Assembly (NCBI GenBank): GCA_963754645.1
Contig: CAVWGP010000004.1
Coordinates: forward strand, 496,001-560,000
Direction of reading: 5' to 3'
From: CAVWGP01 sp963754645
GTDB lineage: Bacteria; Pseudomonadota; Alphaproteobacteria; Bin65
DNA length: 64,000 nt
Shown here: one piece after another, positions 37,004 to 45,093 of the stretch
How positions within the stretch are numbered: the first letter of the stretch is position 1
Layout of the letters: each line of letters starts with the position of its first letter
Program-made: the position numbers and the translations under genes
Notes under the pieces: generated by a model
What the model was told of the DNA's origin: nothing
Seen by the model: the letters and a program-made list of their open reading frames with translations, nothing else
Databases searched by the model: none

Positions 37004-37801
37004 ATGAACATCGCTTTCATCGGTTACGGTGCGATCGCGCGCCACGTGCTCAAGACCATCAAGCCGAACGAAGAGGCGCGCGTCAGCGCCATCATCATGC
37101 GCAAGGCGCGTGTCGCCGCCGTGCAGCAGGCGGTCGGCGACGCCATCTTGGTCGCGGGCAGCGTCGCCGAGCTGGGCTTCGACCTGCCGCCGCTGGTCGT
37201 CGAGTTGGCCGGACATGGCGCGCTCGCCGAGCACGGCGCGGCGGTCTTGGAAAAAGGCAGCGACTTGATCGTGGCGTCGACCGGCGCGCTGGCCGATCGC
37301 GCTCTCTACGACAAGCTGGCGGCGTCGGCCGCGGCGGGAAAATCCAAAATGCTGCTCTTGCCCGGCGCCGTCGGCGGCATCGACGCGCTCGCCGCGGCGC
37401 GCCAAGGCGGGCTGAGCCGCGTGGTCTATACGTCGAAAAAGCCGCCGCTGGCCTGGAAAGGAACGGCCGCCGAGAAAGTCGCGACGCTGGCGACGCTGAC
37501 GGCGGCCACGACGCTGTTCCGCGGCCGCGCCGACGAAGGCGCGCGGCTCTATCCGCAAAACGCCAATGTCGCGGCCACCATCGCGCTCGCCGGCGCCGGC
37601 TGGGACAAGACGGAAATCGAGCTCGTCGCCGATCCGGGCGTAACCGGCAATGTCCACATCATCGAAGCCAGCGGCGCCTTCGGCGAGATGCGCGTCGAAA
37701 TGCGCGGCAAATCGCTGCCCGAAAACCCGAAGACGTCGAGCCTCACGGCCTACAGCGTGTTGCGCGCCATCCGTAACCGCGCGGCGTCGGTCGAAATTTA
37801 G
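37004..37801 (+). CDS. Aspartate dehydrogenase-family NAD(P)-dependent oxidoreductase
   Basis: A 265-residue protein from the ATG at 37004. IAFIGYGAIAR is the Rossmann nucleotide-binding motif. LPGAVGGIDALAAAR, then TSKKPPLAWKGT, and TGNVHIIEASGAFG with the catalytic histidine match L-aspartate dehydrogenase. The family makes iminoaspartate from aspartate in NAD synthesis, but homologues in aromatic-degradation clusters are thought to act on other amino/imino acids. The location inside an oxygenase operon favours the latter, which is inference. It lies 114 bp after the ThDP gene. Confidence 0.87.
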   Translation: MNIAFIGYGAIARHVLKTIKPNEEARVSAIIMRKARVAAVQQAVGDAILVAGSVAELGFDLPPLVVELAGHGALAEHGAAVLEKGSDLIVASTGALADRALYDKLAASAAAGKSKMLLLPGAVGGIDALAAARQGGLSRVVYTSKKPPLAWKGTAAEKVATLATLTAATTLFRGRADEGARLYPQNANVAATIALAGAGWDKTEIELVADPGVTGNVHIIEASGAFGEMRVEMRGKSLPENPKTSSLTAYSVLRAIRNRAASVEI

Positions 37802-37808
37802 CACGGCG

Positions 37809-38585
37809 ATGGACGACAAATCACTGTTCCGCCGCGACGGCGACCGTTTCGTTCCGACGCCGTGGTCCGTGGGTCCTTGGGACCCCAACGCTTTGCAGGG
37901 CAGCGCGTTCGGCGCGTTGATGGCGGCCGAGTTCGAGCGGACGGGCGTCACCTCGGGTTGGACGCCGGCGCGCCTGACCTTCGACATGTGGCGGCCGGTC
38001 GCGCGAGCCCCGTTTGCCGTCGAAACCGCGATCTTGCGCGACGGCACGAAGGCGAAGTCGGTCGAAATCAAGCTCGATCAAGACGGGCGAACGGCGGTCC
38101 GCTGCACCGCGCTCTTGCTGCGGCGCGACGAGGCACGGACAGCCGGCAGTTTCTCGAAATCGCTGCCCGGCGAAGTCGAGGGCCAGCCGATTTCGGATCG
38201 CGAACAGAACATGAGCCCGTTCTTCACTGGCGTCGATGTCCGCGTCCTGCGCGGCGGCGTCACCGAGCCGGGCCCGGCGGCCGCGTGGCTCCGCCTGCGC
38301 CGGCCGTTGCTCGACGGCAAGGCGGCGTCGCCGCTGGCGCAATCCGTATCGGCGGCCGATCTCGTCGCCGGCATTTCGCAGCTCGCGCATCCGAGCGATC
38401 TTGGTTTCATCAATGCGGATCTGACGGTGAACTATTGGCGCGTGCCGGCCGGCGAATGGATTCTGCTCGACGCCGAGACGCAGGCCGGCCGTTATGGAAC
38501 GGGCACGGCGCTCGGCACGCTTTTCGATCGGCGCGGCGCCTTCGGCCATTGCGCCGCGAGCCTGCTGTTCGAGCCGCGCTCGTGA
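37809..38585 (+). CDS. Acyl-CoA thioesterase-like (hot-dog fold) protein
   Basis: A 258-residue protein starting at 37809, 7 bp after the aspartate-dehydrogenase-like gene. The sequence suggests a double hot-dog thioesterase of the TesB-like group: FVPTPWSVGPWDPNALQGSAFGALMAAEFE with a substrate-channel helix, WTPARLTFDMWRPV, and the C-terminal half LTVNYWRVPAGEWILLDAETQAGRYGTGTALGTLFDRRG. Members hydrolyse acyl-CoA thioesters. Here it could release CoA from a pathway product. The catalytic Asp/Gln/Thr set was not individually verified. Confidence 0.75.
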   Translation: MDDKSLFRRDGDRFVPTPWSVGPWDPNALQGSAFGALMAAEFERTGVTSGWTPARLTFDMWRPVARAPFAVETAILRDGTKAKSVEIKLDQDGRTAVRCTALLLRRDEARTAGSFSKSLPGEVEGQPISDREQNMSPFFTGVDVRVLRGGVTEPGPAAAWLRLRRPLLDGKAASPLAQSVSAADLVAGISQLAHPSDLGFINADLTVNYWRVPAGEWILLDAETQAGRYGTGTALGTLFDRRGAFGHCAASLLFEPRS

Positions 38586-38625
38586 AGCGGCTCATTCCGC
38601 ATCACGTTATACAGAAAGGACGACG

Positions 38626-40089
38626 ATGACCGATCCGATCCTGATCGGCGGCGAGTGGCGGCAGGGCCGGGGGCCGGTTGTCACGTCGCTTTATCCGCAC
38701 GACAACTCGATTTCGGGTTCGGTAAGCGGTGCTGCGCCGGAGGATGTCGGCGACGCCGTTGCCGCGGCCAAGCGCGCGCTCGGCGATCCAAAATGGCGCG
38801 ATCTGCTGCCGCATCAGCGCGCGCTGTATCTCTACAAGATCGCGGACCTGATCGCACAACGCGCCGAAGACTTGGCCCAGTTGCAGCGCCGCGACAACGG
38901 CAAGCCGATCGGCGAAACGCGCGCGCTGGTGGCAAGCGCCGCCGGCACTTTCCGTTATTTCGGCGCGGTGTGCGAAACGGCGGAAACCGAAATGACGCCG
39001 CCGCGCGGCCCGTTCCTCTCCTTCAGCGCGTGGGAGCCGTGCGGCGTCGTGGCGGCGATCACGCCGTGGAACTCGCCGGTCGCCAGCGACGCGCAGAAGC
39101 TGGCACCCGCGCTCGCCGCCGGCAATGCGGTTATTTTGAAGCCCGCCGGACCGACGCCCCTGGTCGCGCTCGAACTCGGCCGGATCTGTCTCGAAGCCGG
39201 CGTGCCCAAGGGCATTGTCAGCGTGCTGCCGGGCGCCGGCTCGATCGTCGGCAACGCCATCGTGCAGCATCCCGACGTCGCCATGGTCTCGTTCACCGGC
39301 GGCACGCGCACCGGCAAGGCGATCGCCCACATGGCCGCCGACAAACTGATGCCGACGATCCTCGAACTCGGCGGCAAGTCGCCGACGATCGTGTGTGGCG
39401 ATGCCGAAATCGATCATGCGGTCAACGGCGTCATCTTCGGAATTTTCAGCTCGGCGGGCCAGAGCTGCATCGCGGGTTCGCGCTGCTTCGTCGATGCGGC
39501 GATTTACGATCGTTTTCTCGAAGCGCTCGTCGCCAAGACCAAGTCGCTGCGCGTCGGCGATCCGGAAAAGCCGGAAACCCAGATGGGCCCGCAAATCACG
39601 CCCGAGCATCGCGCCGCGATCGAACGCTATGTGTCGCTCGGCGTCGAGGAGGGCGGGCGCATCCTATGCGGCGGCACGCGGCCGCGGGGGCCGGTCTACG
39701 ACCGGGGCAATTATTTCCTGCCCACGATCATCGAAGGCCTGTCGAACAAGGCGCGCGCGGCGCAGGAGGAAATTTTCGGCCCGGTTCTCGTCGTCATTCC
39801 GTTCAAGAACGAAGACGCGCTGATCGCCGAGGCCAACGACACGGTCTACGGTCTCGCCGCCGGCATCTGGACCCGCGATTACCGCCGCGCCTTGCGCCTC
39901 GGCCGCCGCCTCGAGGCCGGCACGGTTTGGATCAATACTTTCAAGCAGTTCAGCATTTCGACGCCTTTCGCGGGCCGCAAAGACAGCGGCTGGGGCGTCG
40001 AAAAGGCGCGCCTCGGCCTGCGCAACTACATGCGCCAGAAAAGCTACTTTCTCGGGCTGAACGAGGCGCCGATCGCCTGGGCCGATTGA
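38626..40089 (+). CDS. Aldehyde dehydrogenase family protein
   Basis: A 487-residue NAD(P)-dependent aldehyde dehydrogenase. Asn149 (PWNSP), the general base Glu247 (LELGGKSP) and the nucleophile Cys281 (GQSCIAGS) are all present, and TFKQFSISTPFAGRKDSGWG is the usual C-terminal oligomerisation segment. It is the last gene of the plus-strand catabolic operon, 40 bp after the thioesterase-like gene. It would oxidise a semialdehyde or aldehyde formed by ring cleavage or by the ThDP enzyme to a carboxylate. It converges on the LLM gene, 12 bp apart. Confidence 0.93.
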   Translation: MTDPILIGGEWRQGRGPVVTSLYPHDNSISGSVSGAAPEDVGDAVAAAKRALGDPKWRDLLPHQRALYLYKIADLIAQRAEDLAQLQRRDNGKPIGETRALVASAAGTFRYFGAVCETAETEMTPPRGPFLSFSAWEPCGVVAAITPWNSPVASDAQKLAPALAAGNAVILKPAGPTPLVALELGRICLEAGVPKGIVSVLPGAGSIVGNAIVQHPDVAMVSFTGGTRTGKAIAHMAADKLMPTILELGGKSPTIVCGDAEIDHAVNGVIFGIFSSAGQSCIAGSRCFVDAAIYDRFLEALVAKTKSLRVGDPEKPETQMGPQITPEHRAAIERYVSLGVEEGGRILCGGTRPRGPVYDRGNYFLPTIIEGLSNKARAAQEEIFGPVLVVIPFKNEDALIAEANDTVYGLAAGIWTRDYRRALRLGRRLEAGTVWINTFKQFSISTPFAGRKDSGWGVEKARLGLRNYMRQKSYFLGLNEAPIAWAD

Positions 40090-40101
40090 GCCGCCCGGCG
40101 G

Positions 40102-41181
40102 TTAGTTCGCCGGCTTGATGCCGTCGAGTTCCTTGACCCTCGGCATGATCTCGCGGCCGAGGACTTCGAGCGAGCCCATGATGTCTTTCTGTTTCAGTCC
40201 GCCGTAATCGACGATGAGGCTCACCTGCGTGATGCCCGAGCGCTTCATGACGCGCAGCCGGTCCATGACGCGCTCCGGCCCGCCCATCAGCACGCGGCCG
40301 GGGAAGAAGCCCTCGAATGCGGCTTGCTTGTGATAATCCTCGCGCGCCGAGTAATTTTTGTAGGCGACGGGATCGGGCGCCTTGACGACGGCCTCGGCGC
40401 CGGCCGCGGAATATTCCAGCATCGGCTTCTCGACGATGCGGCGCAGCGCGTCGACGTCGTCGCGGTCTTGAAAGAAGCCGTGATAGACGCAATTGACCTC
40501 GTGATCCTCGGGCTTGCGGCCGAATTTCGGCAGCGCCTTGCGGTACCAGCCGATCTTTTCCATCGCCGCGTCGGGATCGACGTGATAGGCGACATAGAGC
40601 AGGCCGTAGCCTTCCTTCGCCGTCCACTCGAAACTTTCCGGCGACAGGAAGCATGCGACCCAGATCGGCGGATGGGGTTTTTGATAGACGCGCGGCAAGA
40701 CGGTGATATTCTCGATCGGCGGGCGGAAGCGCGGCTTGAGATTGAGGACTTTCCCGGTCCAAGCGCGCTTGACGATATCGATGCCTTCCTCGGTGCGCTC
40801 GCGGCTGTCGCGCATGTCGACGCCGAAGGTCTCGAATTCCTGGCGCAGGAAGCCGCGGCCGACGCCGAGATCGAAGCGGCCCTTCGAGAGCTGATCGAGC
40901 GTGGCGCCCATTTCGGCGACGCGCAGCGGGTCGTTGAGCGGCATGACCGTGGCGCCGGTGCCGAGGCGGATGCGCTTGGTGCGCGCGGCCAAGAAGGACA
41001 GCAGCGAATAGTTGGCAGCGCAGATGCCGCCGTGGCGGATGAAATGATGTTCCGCCATCCAAACCGAATGCATGCCGATTTTGTCGGCATAGACGACCTG
41101 TTCGACGATGTTGTCGATATGCTCCGCGTCGCCGCGTTCGGCCGGCAGATGGGTCGGCAGATAGAACAATCCGAATTTCAC
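40102..41181 (-). CDS. LLM-class flavin-dependent monooxygenase (bacterial luciferase-like)
   Basis: A 359-residue luciferase-like protein with an AGGAGG ribosome-binding site. KFGLFYLPTHLP opens the TIM barrel; SVWMAEHHF, LGTGATVMPLNDPLRVAE and GVGRGFLRQEFETFG are family hallmarks. These enzymes use reduced FMN from a partner reductase to oxygenate aldehydes, ketones, sulfonates, amines or N-heterocycles. It is transcribed towards the catabolic operon and could add a further oxygenation step. No flavin reductase gene was seen nearby. Confidence 0.9.
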   Translation of the reverse strand: MKFGLFYLPTHLPAERGDAEHIDNIVEQVVYADKIGMHSVWMAEHHFIRHGGICAANYSLLSFLAARTKRIRLGTGATVMPLNDPLRVAEMGATLDQLSKGRFDLGVGRGFLRQEFETFGVDMRDSRERTEEGIDIVKRAWTGKVLNLKPRFRPPIENITVLPRVYQKPHPPIWVACFLSPESFEWTAKEGYGLLYVAYHVDPDAAMEKIGWYRKALPKFGRKPEDHEVNCVYHGFFQDRDDVDALRRIVEKPMLEYSAAGAEAVVKAPDPVAYKNYSAREDYHKQAAFEGFFPGRVLMGGPERVMDRLRVMKRSGITQVSLIVDYGGLKQKDIMGSLEVLGREIMPRVKELDGIKPAN

Positions 41182-41281
41182 GGGGGTCCTCCTTGCCCTT
41201 TTTGGACGAGGCAGATTACCCGCGAAGGCTCCGAATTAAATAGCGCGATTCACGGCCGCGGCATGCGTGGCGCTCGGCCCG

Positions 41282-41986
41282 TCAGAACACGTATTTCGGA
41301 TGCTCGCCGACATGCACTTGGTTGTTGACGGATTTGACGCCCGGCAGCCGTTCGGCGAGCAGGCCGATGGCACGGGCTTCGTCGTGTGACAGGGCAAAGC
41401 CGTAGAGTTCGACGTCGCCGTTCTTGACGACGATGTTGACGAAGCTGCGCGGCCCCCAGGGCTCGTTGCCGAGCCGGGCCAGGAACTGGTCGCGAATATA
41501 GGAGTCGTTCGCGACGCCGTTGCCGCTCGGTTTGTGCTCGGACTCGAGCAGCATGGCGCGGACCAGATCGGCGCGCGACACGATGCCCACCAGCTTGCCG
41601 TCTTTGACGACGGGCACGCGCTTGATGCGCCGTTTATCGAGAATATCCGCGATCTCGCGGAGCGACGTGTCTTCTCGAACGGCGACGACCTGTTTCGTCA
41701 TGACATCGGTCACGCGCTTGCCCGTGCTTTTGACGAAATCGCGCGCCATCACGGCCGGGTCGCTGACAAGCTCGAGCCACCAGGAATGACGTTTTTCGGT
41801 GTGCGTCTCGATCCGGCGCATGAGATCGCCTTCGCTCACGATGCCCAAGACGGTGCCTTTTTCGTCCACGACCGGCGCCGCGCTGATGTGCTTGTCGAGC
41901 AGCAGGCGGGCGCAATCCGCGACGGGCATCGAGGGTTCGACGGTGGCGACTTTCGTTGTCATGATATCGCGGGCGAACATATCCAA
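41282..41986 (-). CDS. CBS-domain and BON-domain protein
   Basis: A 234-residue protein with two CBS motifs (ARDIMTTKVATVEPSMPVADCARLLLDKHISAAPVVD at about 5-41 and VTDVMTKQVVAVREDTSLREIADILDKRRIKRVPVV at about 92-128), each ending in GIVS(E/R)xDL. A C-terminal BON domain (about 165-225, VVKNGDVELYGFALSHDEARAIG) follows. CBS pairs bind adenosine nucleotides; BON domains are associated with membranes or phospholipids. No enzymatic domain is attached, so it probably senses energy state. It lies 9 bp after a small hypothetical gene whose upstream region carries an FNR/FixK-type box, suggesting oxygen-responsive expression. Confidence 0.9.
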   Translation of the reverse strand: MDMFARDIMTTKVATVEPSMPVADCARLLLDKHISAAPVVDEKGTVLGIVSEGDLMRRIETHTEKRHSWWLELVSDPAVMARDFVKSTGKRVTDVMTKQVVAVREDTSLREIADILDKRRIKRVPVVKDGKLVGIVSRADLVRAMLLESEHKPSGNGVANDSYIRDQFLARLGNEPWGPRSFVNIVVKNGDVELYGFALSHDEARAIGLLAERLPGVKSVNNQVHVGEHPKYVF

Positions 41987-41995
41987 GAACTCCTG

Positions 41996-42343
41996 CTAGG
42001 GTGTGCCTAAGGCGGCGTCCTGCGGTTTGGCGGTCGGCGCGTTCGAACGCAGGGCATTAGCCAAGCGATCGGCGGCGGCCATCATGGCCGGCCGATGGGC
42101 TTGGTCGACGAGGTCCGGTCGGCCTTCGAGCGTTGCGGCGATCGCATCGAGGATGTCGGCGAACAAATAATAGTGGATGTGCAACTCGGCGCGCCGCTTC
42201 GGGCCGCTGGTTTGCGCCAGAGCCAACTCTATGCCGTTTGACAAGGCATTGGCTTCGAACGCCGATCCGTGCCCGAAACTGCCCATATAGGCCTTGTCGG
42301 GGAAATCGATCGCAACCTCTGCCTTGTCGGTCACAGGTTTCAT
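41996..42343 (-). CDS. Hypothetical protein, cotranscribed with the CBS-BON gene
   Basis: A 115-residue soluble protein, not recognised. The start at 42343 (MKPVTDKAEV) is preferred over the ATG at 42409 because the latter lies inside the FNR/FixK-type palindrome 42399-42412, which would put the regulatory box within the gene. The visible sequence is an N-terminal beta-like segment (VAIDFPDKAYMGSFGHGSAFEANA) and then helices (HIHYYLFADILDAIAATLEG, PAMMAAADRLANALRS) rich in histidine near residue 55. No signal peptide or membrane span. It ends 9 bp before the CBS-BON start, so both are probably induced together. Confidence 0.6.
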   Translation of the reverse strand: MKPVTDKAEVAIDFPDKAYMGSFGHGSAFEANALSNGIELALAQTSGPKRRAELHIHYYLFADILDAIAATLEGRPDLVDQAHRPAMMAAADRLANALRSNAPTAKPQDAALGTP

Positions 42344-42398
42344 TGCTTGCGCCCACTGGTCATCTAATTCACCATTGCTTGACGAGGCCGATCTCGCC

Positions 42399-42412
42399 TT
42401 GATTTGCATCAA
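42399..42412. promoter_or_regulatory. FNR/FixK-type box
   Basis: TTGATTTGCATCAA matches the TTGAT-N4-ATCAA consensus of FNR/FixK/Anr regulators at every defined position. Its centre is about 62 bp upstream of the chosen start of the hypothetical gene (minus strand) and 82 bp upstream of the 3-hydroxyisobutyrate-dehydrogenase-like gene (plus strand), so either or both could be regulated by oxygen limitation. Confidence 0.65.
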
Positions 42413-42487
42413 GCGGGAGGGCGGCACTCCCGGGCGCGGAAGTCCGGGTGAAGCGCAAGGTTCTAACGGAAAAGAGAAGGGATATTC

Positions 42488-43357
42488 ATGTCGAAAACTG
42501 CATTCATCGGGCTCGGCGTCATGGGCTATCCGATGGCCGGCCACCTCAAAGCCAAGGGCCACGAAGTCACCGTCTACAACCGCACGGTGGCGAAGGCGGA
42601 AAAGTGGGTCGCCGAGCACAACGGCAAGCTGGCCAAGACGCCGCGTGAAGCGGCGGCGGGCGCCGATTTCGTCTTCGCCTGCGTCGGCAATGACAACGAT
42701 GTGCGCGGCGTCATGCTGGGCGCCGACGGCGCCCTGGCGGGAATGGCGGCGGGCACGGTGCTGATCGACCACACCACGGCTTCGCCCGATGTCGCGCGGG
42801 AAATTTTTGGTGCCGCGAAGAAGAAGGGAATCGGTTTCATCGATGCGCCGGTTTCGGGCGGCCAGGCGGGCGCCGAGAAGGGCATCCTCACCGTCATGTG
42901 CGGCGGCGAGCCGGCCGTGTTCGATCGGGCCAAGCCGGTGATCGACAGTTTCGCGCGCGCTTGCGCGTTGATGGGCGAGGCCGGCGCGGGGCAGCTCACC
43001 AAGGCGGTCAATCAGATTTGCATTGCCGGCCTGGTTCAGGGCTTGGCGGAAGGCATGGCCTTCGGCCAGCGCGCCGGGCTCGACATGGAAAAAGTCATCG
43101 CCGTGATCTCGAAAGGCGCCGCGCAATCGTGGCAGATGGAAAACCGCGCGCCGACCATGTGCCAAGGCAAGTTCGGCTTCGGTTTCGCGGTCGACTGGAT
43201 GCGCAAGGATCTCGGCATCGCGCTCGCCGAAGCCCGGCGCAACGGCGCGCGGCTCCCGGTCACCGCCATCGTCGATCAATTCTACGGCACGATCCAAGCC
43301 CGCGGCGGCGGCCGCTGGGACACGTCGAGCCTGATCCAGCCGCTGCAGAAGGAGTAG
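42488..43357 (+). CDS. NAD(P)-dependent 3-hydroxyisobutyrate dehydrogenase-family protein
   Basis: A 289-residue beta-hydroxyacid dehydrogenase. It has GLGVMGYPMA (8-17) for the cofactor, FIDAPVSGGQAGAEKGILTVMCGG for the substrate loop, and GQLTKAVNQI with the catalytic lysine. The family covers 3-hydroxyisobutyrate, tartronate-semialdehyde and related reductases plus imine reductases. A GAGAAGGG ribosome-binding site precedes the start. Specificity is not readable, and it stands alone between the CBS-BON pair and the TRAP operon. Its upstream region contains the FNR/FixK-type box. Confidence 0.9.
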   Translation: MSKTAFIGLGVMGYPMAGHLKAKGHEVTVYNRTVAKAEKWVAEHNGKLAKTPREAAAGADFVFACVGNDNDVRGVMLGADGALAGMAAGTVLIDHTTASPDVAREIFGAAKKKGIGFIDAPVSGGQAGAEKGILTVMCGGEPAVFDRAKPVIDSFARACALMGEAGAGQLTKAVNQICIAGLVQGLAEGMAFGQRAGLDMEKVIAVISKGAAQSWQMENRAPTMCQGKFGFGFAVDWMRKDLGIALAEARRNGARLPVTAIVDQFYGTIQARGGGRWDTSSLIQPLQKE

Positions 43358-43437
43358 GCGCTCTTATACGCTTATTGCGAGAAGCGTATAAATGCTGATT
43401 GTCAGCGCCACGCTCACGGTGCTGTTTTCGCCGTCGC

Positions 43438-43500
43438 CTACCCTAGTTTCGCCTCGCGTAGGGCGATATGGAGCGTGCGCGCGACGATGATGGCGGCGCC
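43438..43500 (-). pseudogene. C-terminal remnant of an EamA/DMT transporter gene
   Basis: The reverse strand reads AAIIVARTLHIALREAKLG followed by a stop at 43438, closely matching the last residues of the complete EamA gene at 46848-47729 (AAIIVAATLYIALREAKLR). The rest of a transporter is absent upstream in this region (43501-43593 is the TRAP promoter area). Only about 63 bp survive, presumably after a deletion or recombination between transporter copies. Confidence 0.65.
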
Positions 43501-43542
43501 GCGATCGACGCGTTGCATTTCTTCGCGCCGGGACGCGGTTCG

Positions 43543-43572
43543 TTGACATCGCTCGGCACGAATTGCTAGCCT
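43543..43572 (+). promoter_or_regulatory. Possible sigma-70-type promoter for the TRAP operon
   Basis: TTGACA (43543-43548) and TAGCCT (43567-43572) are separated by 18 bp, with AGGGGAGG as ribosome-binding site (43581-43588) and the dctP start at 43594. The -35 element is perfect and the -10 element is weak. Predicted from sequence only. Confidence 0.4.
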
Positions 43573-43593
43573 TCCACGAAAGGGGAGGCCGCC

Positions 43594-44598
43594 ATGTCGC
43601 GATTTCGCCGCTTGACGATCGCCGTTGCCGCGGCGTTGTTGCTCGCCGCGCCTGCTTCGGCCCAGAACATCAAGATCGGCCTGACCTTGCCGAAGGACGT
43701 GCAGGGTTTCGACTTCATCAACGGCCTCTACGAACTGTTCAAGACCGAGGTCGAGAAGACCACGGCGCTCAAGGTCGAGATCGTCTATGGCGGCGCGCTC
43801 GGTCCGGCGAACGACCGCATGAACCAGATGCGGCGCAACATCATCCAGATGAGCGACGTCGCCGAGGGCAACCTCGCCACCATCTATCCCGACATCCAGG
43901 TGCTGTCGCTGCCCTATCTCTTCGCCAGCGAGGCGGCGGCGGCAAAGGTGCTCGACGGCGCCTTCGGCCAGGCGATGGCCGAGGACATTCGTAAGAAAAC
44001 CGGCGTCCGCGTCTTCGGCTTCTGGGAGTTGGGCGGCTTCAAGCATTACAGCGCCAACAAGCCGATCCGCTCGGCGGCGGATTTTCCAGGCTTGAAGATG
44101 CGCGCGCTGGGGCCCGCCTTTGCCAAGCCAGTCGAGGCGCTCGGCGGCTCGGCCTCGCCGATCGCCTTCAACGAGCTCTACACTTCGCTCAAGACCGGCG
44201 TCGTTGACGGCCAGGACAACGCGACCGCGGTCTTCGTCGTGGTCAAGCTCTACGAAGTGCAGAAATACTTGGTCCTTTCCGGCCACATCTACGGCATCGG
44301 CCTGCTCGCGTTGAACGACGATTTCTACGGCAAACTTCCGGCCAAGGATCAGCAGGCGGTCGCCGCCGCCGCCGCCAAGGCGCTGGCGTTCAACCGGCCG
44401 GCCTCGCGCCGGGCCGAGGCCGCGGCCCTTGCTTTCGTCAAGAGCCAGGGCGTGCAGGTGATCGAGCTTTCGACCGCGGTCAAGGCCGATCTCGCCAAGC
44501 GCACCCAAGGCCCGGTCATCGACTGGCTCAAAACCCAGGTGAGCTCGCCCAAGCTGATCGACGACGCGCTCGCCGCCGCGCGCCAAGCCGGCAACTGA
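43594..44598 (+). CDS. dctP: TRAP transporter substrate-binding protein (DctP family)
   Basis: A 334-residue periplasmic protein with a Sec signal (residues 1-23, cleavage after ASA). NIKIGLTLPKDVQGFDFINGLYELFK opens the fold; GLKMRALG holds the conserved arginine that pairs with a substrate carboxylate, and NELYTSLKTGVVDGQDN is the DctP hallmark. An organic acid ligand is expected. Start chosen at the ATG behind AGGGGAGG. It is immediately followed (no gap) by the small permease gene. Confidence 0.92.
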   Translation: MSRFRRLTIAVAAALLLAAPASAQNIKIGLTLPKDVQGFDFINGLYELFKTEVEKTTALKVEIVYGGALGPANDRMNQMRRNIIQMSDVAEGNLATIYPDIQVLSLPYLFASEAAAAKVLDGAFGQAMAEDIRKKTGVRVFGFWELGGFKHYSANKPIRSAADFPGLKMRALGPAFAKPVEALGGSASPIAFNELYTSLKTGVVDGQDNATAVFVVVKLYEVQKYLVLSGHIYGIGLLALNDDFYGKLPAKDQQAVAAAAAKALAFNRPASRRAEAAALAFVKSQGVQVIELSTAVKADLAKRTQGPVIDWLKTQVSSPKLIDDALAAARQAGN

Positions 44599-45093
44599 AT
44601 GGCCGAGGACCGGCCCGGCGCGGGCGACGCGCCCGGCCTGCTCGATCGGCTTGAGCGCGTTTTCGTCTGGATCGGTGCGGCGAGCCTCGCGGCTCTGACA
44701 CTCGCCGTCGTCGGCCAAGTCGTCTTCCGCTACGCGTTCGCAATCACGCCGATCTGGAGCGAGGAGGTGGGGCGCTATCTCCTCATCGTCGGCGTCCTTG
44801 TCGGCGCCGCCGTCTCGGTGCGTGGCAACCGTCACATCCGCGTCGAGTTCCTGGTTGAGCTTCTGCCGCCCCGGCTGCGCCGCGCCTGGTATCTGCTGCT
44901 CGATCTCGCAACGCTCGCGCTTTTCGTCCTCATCGTCGTCACCGGCATCGGGGCGGCGGGCTACAACCACATCGCGCGCTCGCCCGGCCTGCAGATGCCG
45001 CTCTCCTACATCATGGCCTTCATCCCGCTATGCTTCGCGCTCGCGGCGCTGTTCATGGCGGCCGAGATCGCGAAGCGGCTGTTTCGGCCATGA
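44599..45093 (+). CDS. dctQ: TRAP transporter small permease (DctQ family)
   Basis: A 164-residue inner-membrane protein with four hydrophobic segments and the DctQ core QVVFRYAFAITPIWSEEVGRYLLI. It directly abuts dctP and overlaps dctM by 4 bp (ATGA). It links DctP docking to the large permease in the sodium-driven importer. Confidence 0.9.
   Translation: MAEDRPGAGDAPGLLDRLERVFVWIGAASLAALTLAVVGQVVFRYAFAITPIWSEEVGRYLLIVGVLVGAAVSVRGNRHIRVEFLVELLPPRLRRAWYLLLDLATLALFVLIVVTGIGAAGYNHIARSPGLQMPLSYIMAFIPLCFALAALFMAAEIAKRLFRP

Noticed and set aside
41996..43297. 433-residue minus-strand open frame covering the dehydrogenase gene
   Set aside because: Only its last part (41996-42343) is free of the plus-strand dehydrogenase and looks like protein; the remainder is antisense shadow.
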